Positions 20,118 through 31,475 of a stretch of 64,000 nt of DNA are shown in pieces. The stretch comes from Mycobacteroides chelonae CCUG 47445 (GTDB lineage Bacteria; Actinomycetota; Actinomycetes; Mycobacteriales; Mycobacteriaceae). Position 1 is the stretch's first letter. Every line of letters begins with the position of its first letter. The stretch lies in assembly GCF_001632805.1 (NCBI RefSeq), contig NZ_CP007220.1, positions 4,216,001 through 4,280,000 of the forward strand. Direction: 5' to 3'. Both the position numbers and the translations under genes were made by a program. The notes below the pieces were generated by a model that was not told where the DNA came from, ran no database searches, and worked only from the letters and a program-made list of their open reading frames with translations.

Positions 20118-21377
20118 CTAAACACGAGCAGCCCGCTCCTCCAACAGGTCGGCTGCCTTGCCGACACTCTCGTACGGCTTGGACATGTGCGGAGCGATCT
20201 CCCGAGCCCGAACCGCATAGTCCGGGCTGAGGATCTCCCGCAGGTCTGAGACCAAGGTGTCCCAGGAAGTGGTCGAAAAGCGCCGAGAGGCGCCCACTTT
20301 CATGCGCTTGAGCTGATTTCCCCAGAATGGCTGATCACCAACGGTCCACAGGATCAAGGTAGGCACTCCGGCGCGTAGGCTCGCAGCCGTGGTGCCCGAC
20401 CCACCGTGGTGAACAATCGCCCGACTCACCGGAAAGACTGCCGCATAGTTCACCACGCCGACCACCTTGACGTGCTCGGGTGGCCGTACGTCGCCGAAGT
20501 CGGTGGCGCCGGCGCATACCAACGCGCGCTCCCCCAATTCCGCGCATGCTGAACCGATCATCTCGACGGTCTCCGCCGGAGATTCAACCGGAATGCTTCC
20601 CGAAGCGAAACAGATAGGCGGCGGACCGGCGGCAATCCAGGACATGACCTCGTCATCGGCCGCGGTGGTCAACTCCATGGTCAGCGCCCCCACGAAAGGC
20701 CTGCGCTCGCCGTACTTCGCCCACTCATCTGCCAGCCCGCGGAAGCAAATGCGGTCGTAGGCCTGGATTTCCAGCGACCCACGCTGCCCGATCCGACGCG
20801 GCGACGGGCTTGTCGCCTTCGGCAATCCCAGCTCGCGCCGTTGCGCATCCTCCGCCCTCTTGGTCACACGCCAGGTCAACCAGTCGTAGGCGGTCATCGC
20901 TGTGCGGGTCACCGGCGGCGGTAGGACGGGAAAGAGCTGACCATTGGGGCGCCACGGCATGGTGTGTAAGGCAACCAGTGGGATTCCGTAGAACTCGGCA
21001 ACATTGGCGGCCGGCTCCTCATAGCCCACACTGGTCGACAGAAGATCCGCCCCCTCGGCCACCGACACAAGGGCCTTACTCATTTCCGACCACTGTTCGG
21101 TGACCAGTTTCAGTGCCTGCTGACACAACGCGACCAAATCCTGAACCCTCCAAAAATGACGGGTCCACGACATCCACAAGTCGCGATACTCATCAAGCTG
21201 GGGCCCCACCTGGACGCCGTAGGGAACTGCCGAGAGCCCGACAGACTCGGCGAAGCCGATCAAGTCTGGCGGCACCGCCATGCGCACTTCATGGCCTCTG
21301 CGCTGCAGTTCTCGTCCGACAGCAACGGCAGGTTCGATATCGCCGCGCGTGCCATAACTTGCCATGGCAAATTTCAT
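20118..21377 (-). CDS. gtf1: GPL glycosyltransferase (GT1, GT-B fold), first gene of the block
   Basis: 419 residues, the third close paralogue. MKFAMASYGTRGDIEPAV opens the N-domain and HHGGSGTTAASLRAG marks the donor site. In known GPL loci Gtf1 glycosylates allo-threonine with 6-deoxytalose; adjacency to the epimerase at 18904 supports that, but sequence alone does not prove it. ATG at 21377 has a strong GGGGAGG 10 nt upstream. It heads a minus-strand series (gtf, epimerase, atf, two methyltransferases, gtf, atf, methyltransferase), with gaps from -13 to 213 nt. It is divergent from rmlA across a 465 nt region. Confidence 0.87.
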   Translation of the reverse strand: MKFAMASYGTRGDIEPAVAVGRELQRRGHEVRMAVPPDLIGFAESVGLSAVPYGVQVGPQLDEYRDLWMSWTRHFWRVQDLVALCQQALKLVTEQWSEMSKALVSVAEGADLLSTSVGYEEPAANVAEFYGIPLVALHTMPWRPNGQLFPVLPPPVTRTAMTAYDWLTWRVTKRAEDAQRRELGLPKATSPSPRRIGQRGSLEIQAYDRICFRGLADEWAKYGERRPFVGALTMELTTAADDEVMSWIAAGPPPICFASGSIPVESPAETVEMIGSACAELGERALVCAGATDFGDVRPPEHVKVVGVVNYAAVFPVSRAIVHHGGSGTTAASLRAGVPTLILWTVGDQPFWGNQLKRMKVGASRRFSTTSWDTLVSDLREILSPDYAVRAREIAPHMSKPYESVGKAADLLEERAARV

Positions 21378-21842
21378 GACGGTGTCGACCTCCCCGATAT
21401 GTTAGGTACTCGCAGAATGGCCGTCGGTGTTGCCGGTCATTATTACCGATCTTGTGCTTCCCGGATAGCCTCACAAGGATGGGCATACATCCGTCTCCAA
21501 ATTTCAGAACATCAATTCAGCTACAGCCGAAAGAATTCCGCTTCCCGGGCTGCCACACGTGAAATCGCTGTCGCGCGGGAATGCGGCAATGCAATACCGG
21601 CCGGCCCAGGTTCGGCAGATCGCACGATATCCATATGCGACTGCGGGCGCGCCGGATCCACCTTGACATACTTTGTCGCTACACACCGTTCACCAAAGCG
21701 ACCTGCATGCCCACTGCCGGCGTTTGATTCCGTCGGCATTCCACCTAGATACGCGATAGGGTGACCTACGGGTTGCGCCACGACAACGTACAAATTGTCC
21801 CCGCCGCAACCGAACTCGCATTGTCGTCGAGTAGGAGCACAC
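21378..21842. promoter_or_regulatory. Divergent gtf1/rmlA intergenic region
   Basis: 465 bases with no gene. It must carry promoters for both the large minus-strand GPL block and plus-strand rmlA. TTGACA occurs at about 21662-21667 on the plus strand without a convincing partner at 17 nt. Frames running through it (for example 21521-21934 minus) look like antisense noise. Confidence 0.45.
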
Positions 21843-22709
21843 ATGCGCGGCATCATTCTCGCGGGCGGTTCGGGCACGCGCCTGCATCCGATAACGACGG
21901 GTGTCAGCAAGCAGCTGCTACCGGTGTACGACAAACCGCTGGTCTACTACCCGCTCTCCACGCTGATCATGGCCGGGGTTCGGGACATTCTGGTGATCAC
22001 CACCCCCTCGGACGCCCCGGCATTCGAGCGACTCCTCGGAGACGGCTCGGCATTCGGCATCAACCTCACCTACGCGGTCCAGCCCAAGCCCGAGGGCCTC
22101 GCGCAGGCGTTCGTGATCGGAGCCTCGCATATCGGCACCGACACGGCGATGCTCGCCCTGGGTGACAACGTCTTCTACGGGCCCGGGTTGGGCACGAGTC
22201 TGCGCCGGTTCGAGAACATCAGCGGTGGAGCCATTTTCGCGTACTGGGTGGCCAACCCGTCGGCATACGGCGTGGTGGAGTTCGACGCCGCGGGCGTCCC
22301 ATTGTCCCTGGAAGAAAAGCCCGCGACGCCCAAATCCCACTATGCGGTGCCCGGTCTGTACTTCTATGACAACGACGTCATCGAGATCGCGCGCTCGCTG
22401 AAGAAGTCGGCTCGGGGTGAGTACGAGATCACCGAGGTCAACCAGACCTATCTGGACCAGGGACGTCTTTCTGTCGAAGTGCTACCGCGTGGAACCGCGT
22501 GGCTGGATACGGGCACCTTCGATTCACTGCTGGACGCGAGCGACTACGTGCGCACCATCGAACGCCGACAGGGCCTGAAGATAGGCGTACCGGAAGAAAT
22601 TGCGTGGCGCGCAGGTTTCATCAATGACGACCAGCTCGCTGCGCGTGCTCAGGAGCTGCTCAAGTCTGGATACGGAAGTTACCTACTTGAGCTCTTGCAG
22701 CGGAAATAA
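21843..22709 (+). CDS. rmlA: Glucose-1-phosphate thymidylyltransferase
   Basis: 288 residues, the usual length of RmlA. It makes dTDP-glucose from glucose-1-phosphate and dTTP, the first step to dTDP-rhamnose and 6-deoxytalose. The nucleotide-binding signature [12 protein letters not shown] starts at residue 7. [24 protein letters not shown] and the C-terminal [17 protein letters not shown] are all family hallmarks. I use the ATG at 21843 (AGGAG 8 nt upstream) because it starts at the fold; a longer frame from 21795 is not supported. No rmlB, rmlC or rmlD lies in this window. This copy probably boosts deoxysugar supply for GPL, and a housekeeping copy is expected elsewhere. Confidence 0.95.
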   Translation: MRGIILAGGSGTRLHPITTGVSKQLLPVYDKPLVYYPLSTLIMAGVRDILVITTPSDAPAFERLLGDGSAFGINLTYAVQPKPEGLAQAFVIGASHIGTDTAMLALGDNVFYGPGLGTSLRRFENISGGAIFAYWVANPSAYGVVEFDAAGVPLSLEEKPATPKSHYAVPGLYFYDNDVIEIARSLKKSARGEYEITEVNQTYLDQGRLSVEVLPRGTAWLDTGTFDSLLDASDYVRTIERRQGLKIGVPEEIAWRAGFINDDQLAARAQELLKSGYGSYLLELLQRK

Positions 22710-22844
22710 CCCGATCTTCTGGTCGTCGGTAACGCAATGGACGGTGAGACGTATAAATAGTCATGGGTCTGAGAACACCCTGGGCCTTGAGTTCCCGTGA
22801 ATACGTAAAGTTGATGTGGTCGGTACGAGGAGGCAATTGAGAAC

Positions 22845-23183
22845 ATGAACAAAAAGTCATTGACGAAGATTGCGGCGGTGGTAGGCGGTGCCACGCTGGC
22901 GTTGAGCGCCGGCGCAGGGCTCGCATCTGCCGACCCCGTTACAGACGAGATGGTGAATAGCACCTGTACGTACGATCAGGCGAACGCGGCACTACACGCG
23001 GAGAACCCGATGGCCGCGGAGTACTTCGACGCGTCGCCACCCAACCAGCAGTTCATGCGAGAGTTCCTCGGTGCGCCGAAAGACAAGCGGATCACCATGA
23101 TCAACCAGGTGAGGGGCAATCAGGGGATCGAGTACGTTATCCCCGTCTTCCAGCAGATGGTGCGCAGCTGCCACAAGTACTGA
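22845..23183 (+). CDS. Small exported protein, Rv1174c (TB8.4)/hemophore-related family
   Basis: 112 residues with a clear signal peptide: basic MNKKSLTK, a hydrophobic core to about residue 25 and cleavage after ASA (AGLASA-DP). The mature part matches M. tuberculosis Rv1174c: CTYDQANAAL near the front and SCHKY at the C-terminus, giving two conserved cysteines likely to form a disulfide. It is predicted all-helical and secreted. Relatives are annotated as hemophore-related or as T-cell antigen TB8.4. A gene of this family also sits in GPL loci of other mycobacteria, but its role there is not established. Start ATG at 22845 has GGAGG 10-15 nt upstream. It is followed by a strong terminator. 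Confidence 0.85.
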   Translation: MNKKSLTKIAAVVGGATLALSAGAGLASADPVTDEMVNSTCTYDQANAALHAENPMAAEYFDASPPNQQFMREFLGAPKDKRITMINQVRGNQGIEYVIPVFQQMVRSCHKY

Positions 23184-23188
23184 GTCTT

Positions 23189-23239
23189 CATACGCAAGGG
23201 CCGGGCCGAGGTGAACTCGCACCCGGCCTTTTGCGTATG
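23189..23239. terminator. Strong hairpin terminator between convergent genes
   Basis: CATACGCAAGGGCCGGG (23189-23205) and its complement CCCGGCCTTTTGCGTATG (23222-23239) pair over 17 positions with one extra base, leaving a 16 nt loop. It lies between the stop of the exported protein and the stop of mmpL4b, so it can end transcription from both sides. Confidence 0.75.
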
Positions 23240-23278
23240 CGCCGCATCAGGCACAGAATTAGTTGAACGACAACGTGA

Positions 23279-26212
23279 TTAGTCGTTGAATTTCGGTAGT
23301 TCCGTGGTCGGCTCGTCATCGTCGAGGCGGCCCGGGGCAGGCGCCGCCGGGCGCGCGCCCACCGGCGCGAGCAGCGCACTCGGCGGACGCGGACGCACTC
23401 GCTGCGGCCACCAGAACCATCGGCCCAGGAGGGCCGCGATCGCCGGCGTCATAAACGAGCGGACGATCAACGTGTCGAACAACAGGCCCAGCCCGATCGT
23501 GGTTCCGATCTGACCGATGATCTGCAGATCACTGACCACCATCGAGGCCATAGTGGCCGCGAACACCAATCCGGCTGAGGTGACGACCTTTCCGGTGCCG
23601 CCCATCGCCCGGATGATGCCCGTGTTCAGCCCCGCACCCAGCTCCTCTTTCATACGAGACACCAGCAGCAGGTTGTAATCGGATCCGACCGCCAAAAGGA
23701 TGATCACGGACATCGCCAGCACCATCCAGTGCAGATTGATGCCAAGGATGTACTGCCACAGCAGCACGGACATGCCAAAGGACGCGCCCAAGGAGAGGGC
23801 CACCGTACCGACGATCACCAAGGCCGCGATGAAGCTTCGGGTGGTGATGAGCATGATGATGAAAACCAGGCAGATCGCCGCGATGCCCGCGATCAGCAGG
23901 TCGTACGTGGAGCCGTCTTTCCAGTCCTTTGCCGTCGATGCGGCGCCGGCCAGATAGATCTTGCCTCCCACCAGTGGCGTTCCCTTGAGTGCCTCTTCCG
24001 CCGCATTCCGAATCTGCTCGATCCGCGTGATGCCCTCCGGCGACATCGGATCACCGTTATGGGAGATGATGAACCGCACCGTCTTTCCATCCGGCGACAG
24101 GAACGAACTCATCGCACGCTGGAAGTCCGGGTTCTTGAACACCTCTGGAGGCAGGAAGAACGAGTCGTCGTTCTTGGAGGCATCGAATGCCTGCCCCATG
24201 GCCATCACGTCATTGGTGGATTCGTCCATCGAAGCGAACTGCCCGGACATGGTGGCGTACATGGTGAGCACCGAGGTGCGCATGCTCTGCATGACCGAGA
24301 TCATCTGAGGGAACTGGACAAGCAGCTGCGGCATGATGGCGTCCAGCTGATCCATGTCCCTGACCAGAACCATCAGCCCGTCATCGAGCGCGTCGACCGC
24401 GTCCAACGCATCGAAGATCGATCGAAGCGAGAAGCAGATTGGGATGTCGAAACAGTGCTTCTCCCAATAGAAATAGTTGCGTATCGGTCGAAGGAAGTCA
24501 TCGAACAGCGCGATACTGCCCCGCAAGTCGTCGGTGAGCTGCTGCACCTCATGGGTGTGGCCCGTCATGCGGTGCGTGGTCTCGGACATCTGCTTCATCA
24601 CGAGGTATGTGTGCTGCATCGTCGCGATCATCTTCGACATGTCGTCGGCCTGCTTTTGCATGTCGGCGATGCGCTTCTTCTGGAAGCGGGTCGCCTGCAC
24701 CTGGCCGGCGCTTTGCAAGCTGAGCAGGAAGGGCACCGATGTGTTGGCGATCGGAGTTCCCTCGGGCCGGGTGATCCCCTGTACCCGTGAGACTCCGCGC
24801 ACCTTGAAAATGGCCTTCGCCACCTTGTTCAACACCAGGAAGTCGGCCGGGTTCCGAAGATCCCGGTCGGTTTCGATCAACAACACATCGGGCGTCAGTC
24901 GCGACTCGGAGAAGTGACGTTGCGCGGCAGCGAATCCCTGATTGGCCGGGATATCCCCGGAGATGTACAGCCGGTCGTTGTAGCTCGTCTTGTATCCCGG
25001 CAGCGTGGACAACCCGACCAGTGCCACTGCCAGTGAGGCGACCAGGATGGGTGCGGGCCAGCGGACAATGGCCGTACCCAGCCCACGCCACCGCTGAACC
25101 CGCAGCTTGCGCTTGGGTTCAAGCAGTCCGAATCGGCTGGCCACCGCAATCCCCGCGGGTACCAGGGTGACCGCGACCGCGACGGCCGTCAGCATTCCGA
25201 TGGCACAGGGGATTCCCATGGTCTGGAAATAGGGCAGCCGCGTGAAATGTAGGCACAGAATGGCCCCGGCGATGGTCAGTCCGGAAGCCAGGACGACGGG
25301 AGCAACACTGCGATATGTGGTGTAGTAGGCCGTTTCCCGGTCCTCACCGGCCTGGCGTGCCTCTTGATAGCGACCGAAGAAGAAGATCCCGTAATCGGTG
25401 CCTGCGGCGATGCTCAAGAAGACCAGCATGTTGACGGCGAATGTCGACAACACAAAAACATCGTGGTAGCCGAGGAACGCCACAATGCCTCTGGCCGCGG
25501 CCAATTCGACACCCACCATGATCAGCAGCAGGATCACGGTGACAACAGAGCGATAGAGGATCAACAGCAGCGTGAAGATGATGACCACGGTGACCGCGGT
25601 GATCTTCAAAATCGATTTGTTGCCGGCATGCTGCATGTCCGAAGCGAGCGGCGCCGCACCGGCCACGTAGACCTTCACATCGGTGGGCGCCGAAGGCAGT
25701 GTCCGATTGACGATTTCGCGGATCGCGGCCACTGATTCGTCACCCATCGCGGTGCCCTGATTGCCGACGAGATTCAGCTGCACGTATGCAGCCTTTTCAT
25801 CGGGACTCTGCACACTCGAGGATGTCAGCCGATCGCCCCACAGATCCTGCACGTGCTCTACGTGTTTGGGATCGTTCCGCAGCTCGCGGATCAGTCCGGC
25901 GTAGTACGTGTGCGCGTCCTCGCCGAGCGGGTCCTTCCCCTCGAGCACGATCATCGCGGAGCTGTCAGAGTTCGATTCGTTGAAGTCCTTGCCCATGCGC
26001 ATGATGGCCTTGACGGCCGGCGCATCCTGCGGCATCAGCGATACCGACCGCTCTTCTGCAACGTTCTCCAATGCCGGAATCGCCTTGGTCAAGTCCCAAT
26101 TGACCGATGCCAGCGTCGTATACAGAATTAGCGCCAGCCAGCCCAGGATGATCAGGGGCGACAGGTTTCGTATGGTTCGCGCGATGAACGGGCGCGACTG
26201 CTCGGTACTCAT
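23279..26212 (-). CDS. mmpL4b: MmpL4b, RND-family GPL exporter
   Basis: 977 residues, MmpL (RND superfamily) proton-driven lipid transporter in the inner membrane. Membrane segment 1 is at about 15-33, then a large periplasmic porter domain, a helix bundle from about 185 (including [21 protein letters not shown]), a second porter domain with a long helical insert (about 490-640, many Met and Asp), and a second bundle with [19 protein letters not shown]. The Asp-Tyr pairs in the two bundles are the proton-relay residues of MmpLs. In M. abscessus, loss of MmpL4b abolishes surface GPL and gives rough colonies (established knowledge). ATG at 26212 lies 9 nt after mmpL4a, so the pair is co-translated. 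The C-terminal tail is Pro/Arg-rich and cytosolic. Confidence 0.93.
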   Translation of the reverse strand: MSTEQSRPFIARTIRNLSPLIILGWLALILYTTLASVNWDLTKAIPALENVAEERSVSLMPQDAPAVKAIMRMGKDFNESNSDSSAMIVLEGKDPLGEDAHTYYAGLIRELRNDPKHVEHVQDLWGDRLTSSSVQSPDEKAAYVQLNLVGNQGTAMGDESVAAIREIVNRTLPSAPTDVKVYVAGAAPLASDMQHAGNKSILKITAVTVVIIFTLLLILYRSVVTVILLLIMVGVELAAARGIVAFLGYHDVFVLSTFAVNMLVFLSIAAGTDYGIFFFGRYQEARQAGEDRETAYYTTYRSVAPVVLASGLTIAGAILCLHFTRLPYFQTMGIPCAIGMLTAVAVAVTLVPAGIAVASRFGLLEPKRKLRVQRWRGLGTAIVRWPAPILVASLAVALVGLSTLPGYKTSYNDRLYISGDIPANQGFAAAQRHFSESRLTPDVLLIETDRDLRNPADFLVLNKVAKAIFKVRGVSRVQGITRPEGTPIANTSVPFLLSLQSAGQVQATRFQKKRIADMQKQADDMSKMIATMQHTYLVMKQMSETTHRMTGHTHEVQQLTDDLRGSIALFDDFLRPIRNYFYWEKHCFDIPICFSLRSIFDALDAVDALDDGLMVLVRDMDQLDAIMPQLLVQFPQMISVMQSMRTSVLTMYATMSGQFASMDESTNDVMAMGQAFDASKNDDSFFLPPEVFKNPDFQRAMSSFLSPDGKTVRFIISHNGDPMSPEGITRIEQIRNAAEEALKGTPLVGGKIYLAGAASTAKDWKDGSTYDLLIAGIAAICLVFIIMLITTRSFIAALVIVGTVALSLGASFGMSVLLWQYILGINLHWMVLAMSVIILLAVGSDYNLLLVSRMKEELGAGLNTGIIRAMGGTGKVVTSAGLVFAATMASMVVSDLQIIGQIGTTIGLGLLFDTLIVRSFMTPAIAALLGRWFWWPQRVRPRPPSALLAPVGARPAAPAPGRLDDDEPTTELPKFND

Positions 26213-26221
26213 GCGCCGCCG

Positions 26222-29101
26222 CTAGTTCCTCTGCAGCACGGAACGGACGAGGCGCGGTCCCTTCCACCCGTGCACCGCACCGACCGGCCGGGGCGACACC
26301 TGCAGTGGCCACCAGAACCACCGGCCCAGGAGCGCGGCAATGGCCGGGGTCATGAACGCTCGCACGATCAAGGTGTCGAACAACAGACCCAAACCGATCG
26401 TGGTGCCCACCTGCCCCAGGGTGAGCAGGTCGCTGACGATCATGGAGCCCATCGTCGCGGCGAAGACCAGCCCGGCAGCGGTCACCACCTTGCCGGTACC
26501 GCCCATCGCCCGGATGATGCCCGTATTGAGGCCGGCGCCCAACTCCTCTTTCATGCGCGAGACGAGCAGCAGGTTGTAGTCAGAGCCCACCGCCAGCAGC
26601 ACGATGACCGACATGGCCAACACCACCCAGTTGATCTGGATGCCGCAAATGTGTTGCCAGACAAGCACAGACAAACCGAATGACGCACCCAGCGACAACG
26701 CCACGGTCCCGACGATCACCAGCGCGGCCACCAAGCTTCGCGTCATCAACAACATGATGATGAAAATGAGGCACAGGGCAGCGACCCCTGCGATCAAGAG
26801 GTCGTATTTTGATCCGTCGACCAGCTCACTGACACCCGCCGCCGTACCCGCCAGAGAGATCTTCGCGTGTTCCAGCGGAGTTCCCTTGAGTGCTTCCTCC
26901 GCGGCGGTCTTGATCGGATCCACCCGCGCAATGCCTTCGGGTGTCGCGGGATCTCCACGCTGAGAGATGAGCATGCGCGTCGACTTGCCATCGGGCGACA
27001 TGAAGATCTTCATGACCCGCTTGAAGTCCTTGTTGTTCAGCACATCCGGCGGCAGATAGAAGGAGTCATCGTTCTTTGAGGCGTCGAACGCCTTGCCCAT
27101 GGCCGTCGAGTTCTCGGTGGATTCATCCATCTGGGCGAAGATGCCGGACATCGTGCTGTGCATCGTCAGCATCGATTCGCGGGTGCTCTTCATGGTGTCG
27201 ATCATGATGGGGAACTGCTCGAGCAGCTGCGGCATCAGCCTGTCCAGCTCGTCGAGGTCGCCCACCAGAGTCTGCATCTTGTCGGTCACCTGATCGACGC
27301 CGTCGAGCGCATCGAAGATCGACCTGATCGACCAGCAGATGGGAATGTCGAAGCAGTGCTTCTCCCAATAGAAGTAGTTACGGATCGGTCGCCAGAAGTC
27401 TTCGAAGTTCTCGATGTGGTCGCGCAGCGTCGACATATCTTTCTGAAGATCATGCGTGGTGCTGACCATCCGGTGAGTCGTCGCCACCATCTGTTTCATC
27501 AGGTCGAACATGCGCTGCATGAGCGCGATCGTCGTTCCCATGTCATCGGCCTGCTTGAGCATGTCGTCCATGCGCGCACGCTGGAACGGCAGGCTCAACC
27601 GCTGGCTCGCATTCGACATGCTGAGCATGAACGGCACTGAGGAGTGCTCGATCTGGGTTCCCTCGGGGCGCGTGATGGACTGCACGTTGGCGATGCCGGG
27701 GACCGCGAAGACGGCCTTGGCCAACCTGTTCAGCACCAGCAGATCAGCCGAGTTACGCATGTCGTGATTGGCCTCGACCAACAGAATGTCGGGCGTAGAC
27801 ATCTTCGATTCCGGGAAGTGCCGTGAGGCGGCAACGAGTCCCTGGACCGCGGGGATGTCCTTGGGTATGTACTTCGCGTCGGTGTAGCTGGGGTTGTATC
27901 CCGGCAGTGTCAAAAGACCGATGAGTGAGATCGCCACCGTCCCGGCGAGGATCGGTCCGGGCCAACGCACGATCGCGGTACCCAGCCGCCGCCAGCGGCG
28001 CGTGGTCACCTGCCGCTTGGGATCGAACAGCCCGAAGCGGCTACCCGCGGCGATGCACGCCGGAACCAGGGTGAGCGCAACCGCCACCGCGACCAGGATT
28101 CCGACCGCGCCCGGGATACCCAGCGGCTTGAAGTACGGCAGCCGGGTGAAATGCAGACACGCGATCGCACCGGCGATGGTCAGGCCGGATGCCAGCACAA
28201 CCTTGGCCACTCCGCGGTAGGCGGTGTAGTAGGCGGTCTGGCGATCCTCGCCCGCCTGACGCGCCTCCTGATAACGCCCGGTGAAGAAGATTCCATAGTC
28301 CGTACCTGCGGCGATGCCCACAGACACCAGCAGGTTGACCACGAAGGTGGTAAGACCCACGATCCCGTGCATACCGAGGAACGCGACCAGTCCTCGCGCA
28401 ACCTGCAGCTCGATGCCGACGGTGAACAGCAAGATGATGACCGTGATGAATGACCGGTAGAGCAGGAGCAGCATCAGGAAAATCACGCCAACACTCACCA
28501 AGGTGATGAGGATGACCGTCCGGTTTCCGCTCTCCGACATATCGGAGACGACGGCGGCGGGACCCGTGACATAGGTCTTGACCCCCGGCGGCAGCCCCGG
28601 AGTGTCTTTGACGATCTTCTGAACGGCTTCCACTGATTCGTTCGCATCAGCCTGGCCAAAACGCCCGGTGAGATTCAATTGCACGTAGGCGGCTTTGCCA
28701 TCGGCACTCTGGGCCGCGCCGGCGGTTAGCGGGTCACCCCAGAAGTCCTGGATATGCTGAACATGTTTCGGATCGTCCTTCAATTGACGGACGACGGCGT
28801 CGTAATACTTGTGCGCATCGTCGCCGAGAGGGTTCTCTCCCTCGAGCACGATCACCGCGACGCTCTCGGAATTAGATTCCTGGAAAACCTTCCCCATCTG
28901 CGTCATTGCTTTGACGGAGGGTGCGTCCGGCGGGCTGAGGGAGACCGAATGCTCCCTTTCGACGATCTCCAGCGGCGGCACCTTGACGGTCAGCAGGACA
29001 GTGATCGCGAGCCAGCCCAGGATAATGAATACCGCACCCTTGCGGATAATGGTCGCCATTATCGGTCGGTGTGATTGACCTTTGCCGTCGCTCTCGCTCA
29101 T
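26222..29101 (-). CDS. mmpL4a: MmpL4a, RND-family GPL exporter
   Basis: 959 residues, close paralogue of MmpL4b with the same layout: first membrane helix near 25-45, porter domain, helix bundle with [21 protein letters not shown], second porter domain with a long helical hairpin insert, and second bundle with [19 protein letters not shown]. Both MmpL4a and MmpL4b are needed for GPL export in this group, probably as a complex with MmpS4. ATG at 29101 overlaps the mmpS4 stop codon (ATGA), strong translational coupling. The longer frame to 29119 is therefore not used. The two mmpL copies seem to be a tandem duplication. Confidence 0.93.
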   Translation of the reverse strand: MSESDGKGQSHRPIMATIIRKGAVFIILGWLAITVLLTVKVPPLEIVEREHSVSLSPPDAPSVKAMTQMGKVFQESNSESVAVIVLEGENPLGDDAHKYYDAVVRQLKDDPKHVQHIQDFWGDPLTAGAAQSADGKAAYVQLNLTGRFGQADANESVEAVQKIVKDTPGLPPGVKTYVTGPAAVVSDMSESGNRTVILITLVSVGVIFLMLLLLYRSFITVIILLFTVGIELQVARGLVAFLGMHGIVGLTTFVVNLLVSVGIAAGTDYGIFFTGRYQEARQAGEDRQTAYYTAYRGVAKVVLASGLTIAGAIACLHFTRLPYFKPLGIPGAVGILVAVAVALTLVPACIAAGSRFGLFDPKRQVTTRRWRRLGTAIVRWPGPILAGTVAISLIGLLTLPGYNPSYTDAKYIPKDIPAVQGLVAASRHFPESKMSTPDILLVEANHDMRNSADLLVLNRLAKAVFAVPGIANVQSITRPEGTQIEHSSVPFMLSMSNASQRLSLPFQRARMDDMLKQADDMGTTIALMQRMFDLMKQMVATTHRMVSTTHDLQKDMSTLRDHIENFEDFWRPIRNYFYWEKHCFDIPICWSIRSIFDALDGVDQVTDKMQTLVGDLDELDRLMPQLLEQFPIMIDTMKSTRESMLTMHSTMSGIFAQMDESTENSTAMGKAFDASKNDDSFYLPPDVLNNKDFKRVMKIFMSPDGKSTRMLISQRGDPATPEGIARVDPIKTAAEEALKGTPLEHAKISLAGTAAGVSELVDGSKYDLLIAGVAALCLIFIIMLLMTRSLVAALVIVGTVALSLGASFGLSVLVWQHICGIQINWVVLAMSVIVLLAVGSDYNLLLVSRMKEELGAGLNTGIIRAMGGTGKVVTAAGLVFAATMGSMIVSDLLTLGQVGTTIGLGLLFDTLIVRAFMTPAIAALLGRWFWWPLQVSPRPVGAVHGWKGPRLVRSVLQRN

Positions 29102-29517
29102 GCGGCCTTCAGCAGGCATGAGGTAAAGGCATTGGTCTGATTTGTCACCTTCTCGGACTTAACCTCATCGTCCACGATGATGCGGCACCCGATACTGCGA
29201 CCATCCCCCTGCGCCATGATGCTTCCCACCGCTGTCGTCTTACCGATCTCAAATTTCACCGACCATGGCAATGGGATTTTCTGAATGAACAGCGGATCGC
29301 CATTGACATCGAAATAGCTGATATCGGCCACATTCCCCGGCGATCCGAAAACCTCATACGACATCTTCTTGGGATCAAACGATTTGGCGTCACTGACATT
29401 CGTATCGGCATATGACGGACGGTTCTCGGAACCGAATACACCGTGAAGCCGCGACACCGTAAAACCGCCGGCGCCAATTACCGCGAGCACCAGTAGCGGA
29501 ATCCACAGACGCATCAA
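29098..29517 (-). CDS. mmpS4: MmpS4, membrane accessory protein of MmpL4
   Basis: 139 residues, the normal length for MmpS. One N-terminal membrane helix (about 3-20), then an extracytoplasmic beta-rich domain with [26 protein letters not shown] and IGCRIIVD, ending with a second Cys in TSCLLKAA; the two cysteines match those of M. tuberculosis MmpS4. It acts as periplasmic partner and scaffold for MmpL4a/b. The start is uncertain: ATG at 29514, TTG at 29517 (used; closest to the MLMR start of the M. tuberculosis protein) or an ATT at 29529 that sits 5 nt after a strong GAGGAGGG. It leads the mmpS4-mmpL4a-mmpL4b operon. Confidence 0.92.
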   Translation of the reverse strand: MMRLWIPLLVLAVIGAGGFTVSRLHGVFGSENRPSYADTNVSDAKSFDPKKMSYEVFGSPGNVADISYFDVNGDPLFIQKIPLPWSVKFEIGKTTAVGSIMAQGDGRSIGCRIIVDDEVKSEKVTNQTNAFTSCLLKAA

Positions 29518-29529
29518 AAGCCGAAGAAT

Positions 29530-30048
29530 CGTAACCCTCCTCGTCTATCTCCGCATCCGGCACCATGCTCGGACATGCACATCCCAATTGCAAAACGCGG
29601 AACACCTCAGCGGCGCTCCCCGGCCGTTAAAGATTAGACCATGCATGAGAGTCGCGTATGTACCCGTTGCACACCCGATATGCAATGAGTAGCACGCTAT
29701 TTTGGATACGGACGTGTACAGATTTACTGCATACCGCCATGGGCAACCACGATCGCCCGATTCTCCAATTCCTACGAATGGGTGAACGGATGGCTAATCA
29801 GCAGCTGAGACCCCCCTTTGTGACCTCGCGGCCGAACCAGCGGCCACAGTGGCGCCGGTCATAGCGAGAGACAGCTCAGCCGGCCATGTTCGCCGGTGAC
29901 CCCCTCCCGGTTGGGCCCAGAAAGCAAACCAGCTTGATTGCTCGTCAGCATCCGGCTCGCACATCGCGATCCCGGGCGCATCCTGGGCCTATCCACACCT
30001 TGCCAAGACTGCGAAGGAGAAGTTCGCAAGGCGCGTACGCTGGTCAGC
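29530..30048. promoter_or_regulatory. Divergent mmpS4/ramB intergenic region
   Basis: About 520 bases with no credible gene (a 68-codon frame at 29658-29864 has no support). It contains a strong GAGGAGGG for mmpS4 on the minus strand (about 29542-29535) and the ramB promoter with its palindrome at the right end. One plausible mmpS4 promoter on the minus strand is TTGCAA, 17 nt, GAGCAT (about 29590-29562). Confidence 0.5.
30010..30041 (+). promoter_or_regulatory. ramB promoter with palindromic candidate autoregulatory operator
   Basis: TGCGAA (30010-30015), 7 nt, TTCGCA (30023-30028) form an inverted repeat, followed by a -10 box TACGCT (30036-30041) and then GTG after 7 nt. The palindrome occupies the -35/spacer zone, where a bound protein would block transcription. 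RamB proteins of corynebacteria and M. tuberculosis bind TTTGCAAA-like sites and regulate themselves, which this resembles. Confidence 0.5.
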
Positions 30049-31475
30049 GTGTCCAAGACGTACGTTGGAGGGCGCCTTCGTCAACTCCGCAGCGAACGCG
30101 GGTTCAGCCAAGCTGCACTTGCCCAGATGCTGGAGATCTCCCCGAGCTACCTCAACCAGATCGAGCATGACGTCCGCCCCCTGACCGTCGCGGTGCTCCT
30201 GCGTATCACCGAAGTGTTCGGCGTCGACGCGACGTTCTTCTCCTCCCAGGACGACAGCCGCCTCATCGCCGAGCTGCGCGAGGTGGTGCAGGACAAGGAC
30301 CTGGACATCGACGTCGATCCCGCCGAGATCGCCGACGTAGTCGCCGGACACCCCGCCTTGGCACGCGCCATGGTCAATCTGCATCGGCGCTACCGGATTA
30401 CCACCACACAGTTGGCCGCGGCCACCGAGGACCGGTACACCGACGGCAGCGGCAGCGGTTCGATCACCATGCCGCACGAGGAGGTGCGCGACTACTTCTA
30501 TCAGCGGCACAACTATCTCCACGAGCTCGACACCGCGGCCGAGGACCTGACGGTTCGGATGCGCATGCACCGAGCGGACCTAGCCAGAGAGATCGCCGAC
30601 CGCATCACCGAGGTGCATGGCGTGCAGATCGCCCGGCGCATCGATCTCGGCGACAGCGTCCTGCACAAGTACGACCCGGTGTCCAAGACGCTGGAGATCA
30701 GCAACCACCTCTCCGGGGGTCAGCAGGTTTTCAAACTGGCCGCCGAGCTGGCGTACCTGGAGTACGGCGATCTCATCGACACCATGGTCGACGACGGCAA
30801 GTTCACCTCCGAGGAATCGCGCAAACTGGCACGGCTGGGGCTGGCCAACTACTTCGCCGCCGCCACGGTGCTGCCCTACCGACAGTTCCACGGGGTGGCC
30901 GAGGACTTCCAGTACGACATCGAGCGGCTGTCGGCGTTCTACTCGGTGAGCTACGAGACCATCTGCCACCGGCTGTCGACCCTGCAGCGTCCGTCGATGC
31001 GCGGGGTCCCGTTCTCATTCGTCCGGGTTGATCGTGCCGGAAACATGTCGAAACGTCAGTCAGCCACCGGATTTCACTTCTCCTCCAGCGGCGGTACCTG
31101 TCCGCTGTGGAACGTATACGAGACCTTCGGCAACCCGGGCAAGATCCTGGTGCAGGTGGCGCAGATGCCCGACGGGCGCAACTACCTCTGGGTGGCACGC
31201 ACCGTCGAACGGCGTGCGTCACGGTATGGACAGCCGGGTAAGACATTCGCGATCGGGCTCGGATGCGAGTTACGGCACGCGCATCGGCTGGTCTATTCGC
31301 AGGGCCTGGATCTGTCCTCCGAGGGCGCGACGACACCCATCGGCGTGGGTTGTCGGGTCTGCGAACGTGACAACTGCCCCCAGCGCGCCTTCCCCGCACT
31401 CGGGCGGGCTCTGGACCTCGACGAGCATCGCAGTACGGTGTCGCCATACCTTGTCCAGCAAGAAGGAGCCCGACA

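Noticed and set aside
23729..24790. 353-codon plus-strand frame inside mmpL4b
   Set aside because: His/Arg/Asp-rich antisense noise over a conserved exporter gene.
29658..29864. 68-codon plus-strand frame between mmpS4 and ramB
   Set aside because: No ribosome site, no recognisable similarity and it lies in promoter DNA.
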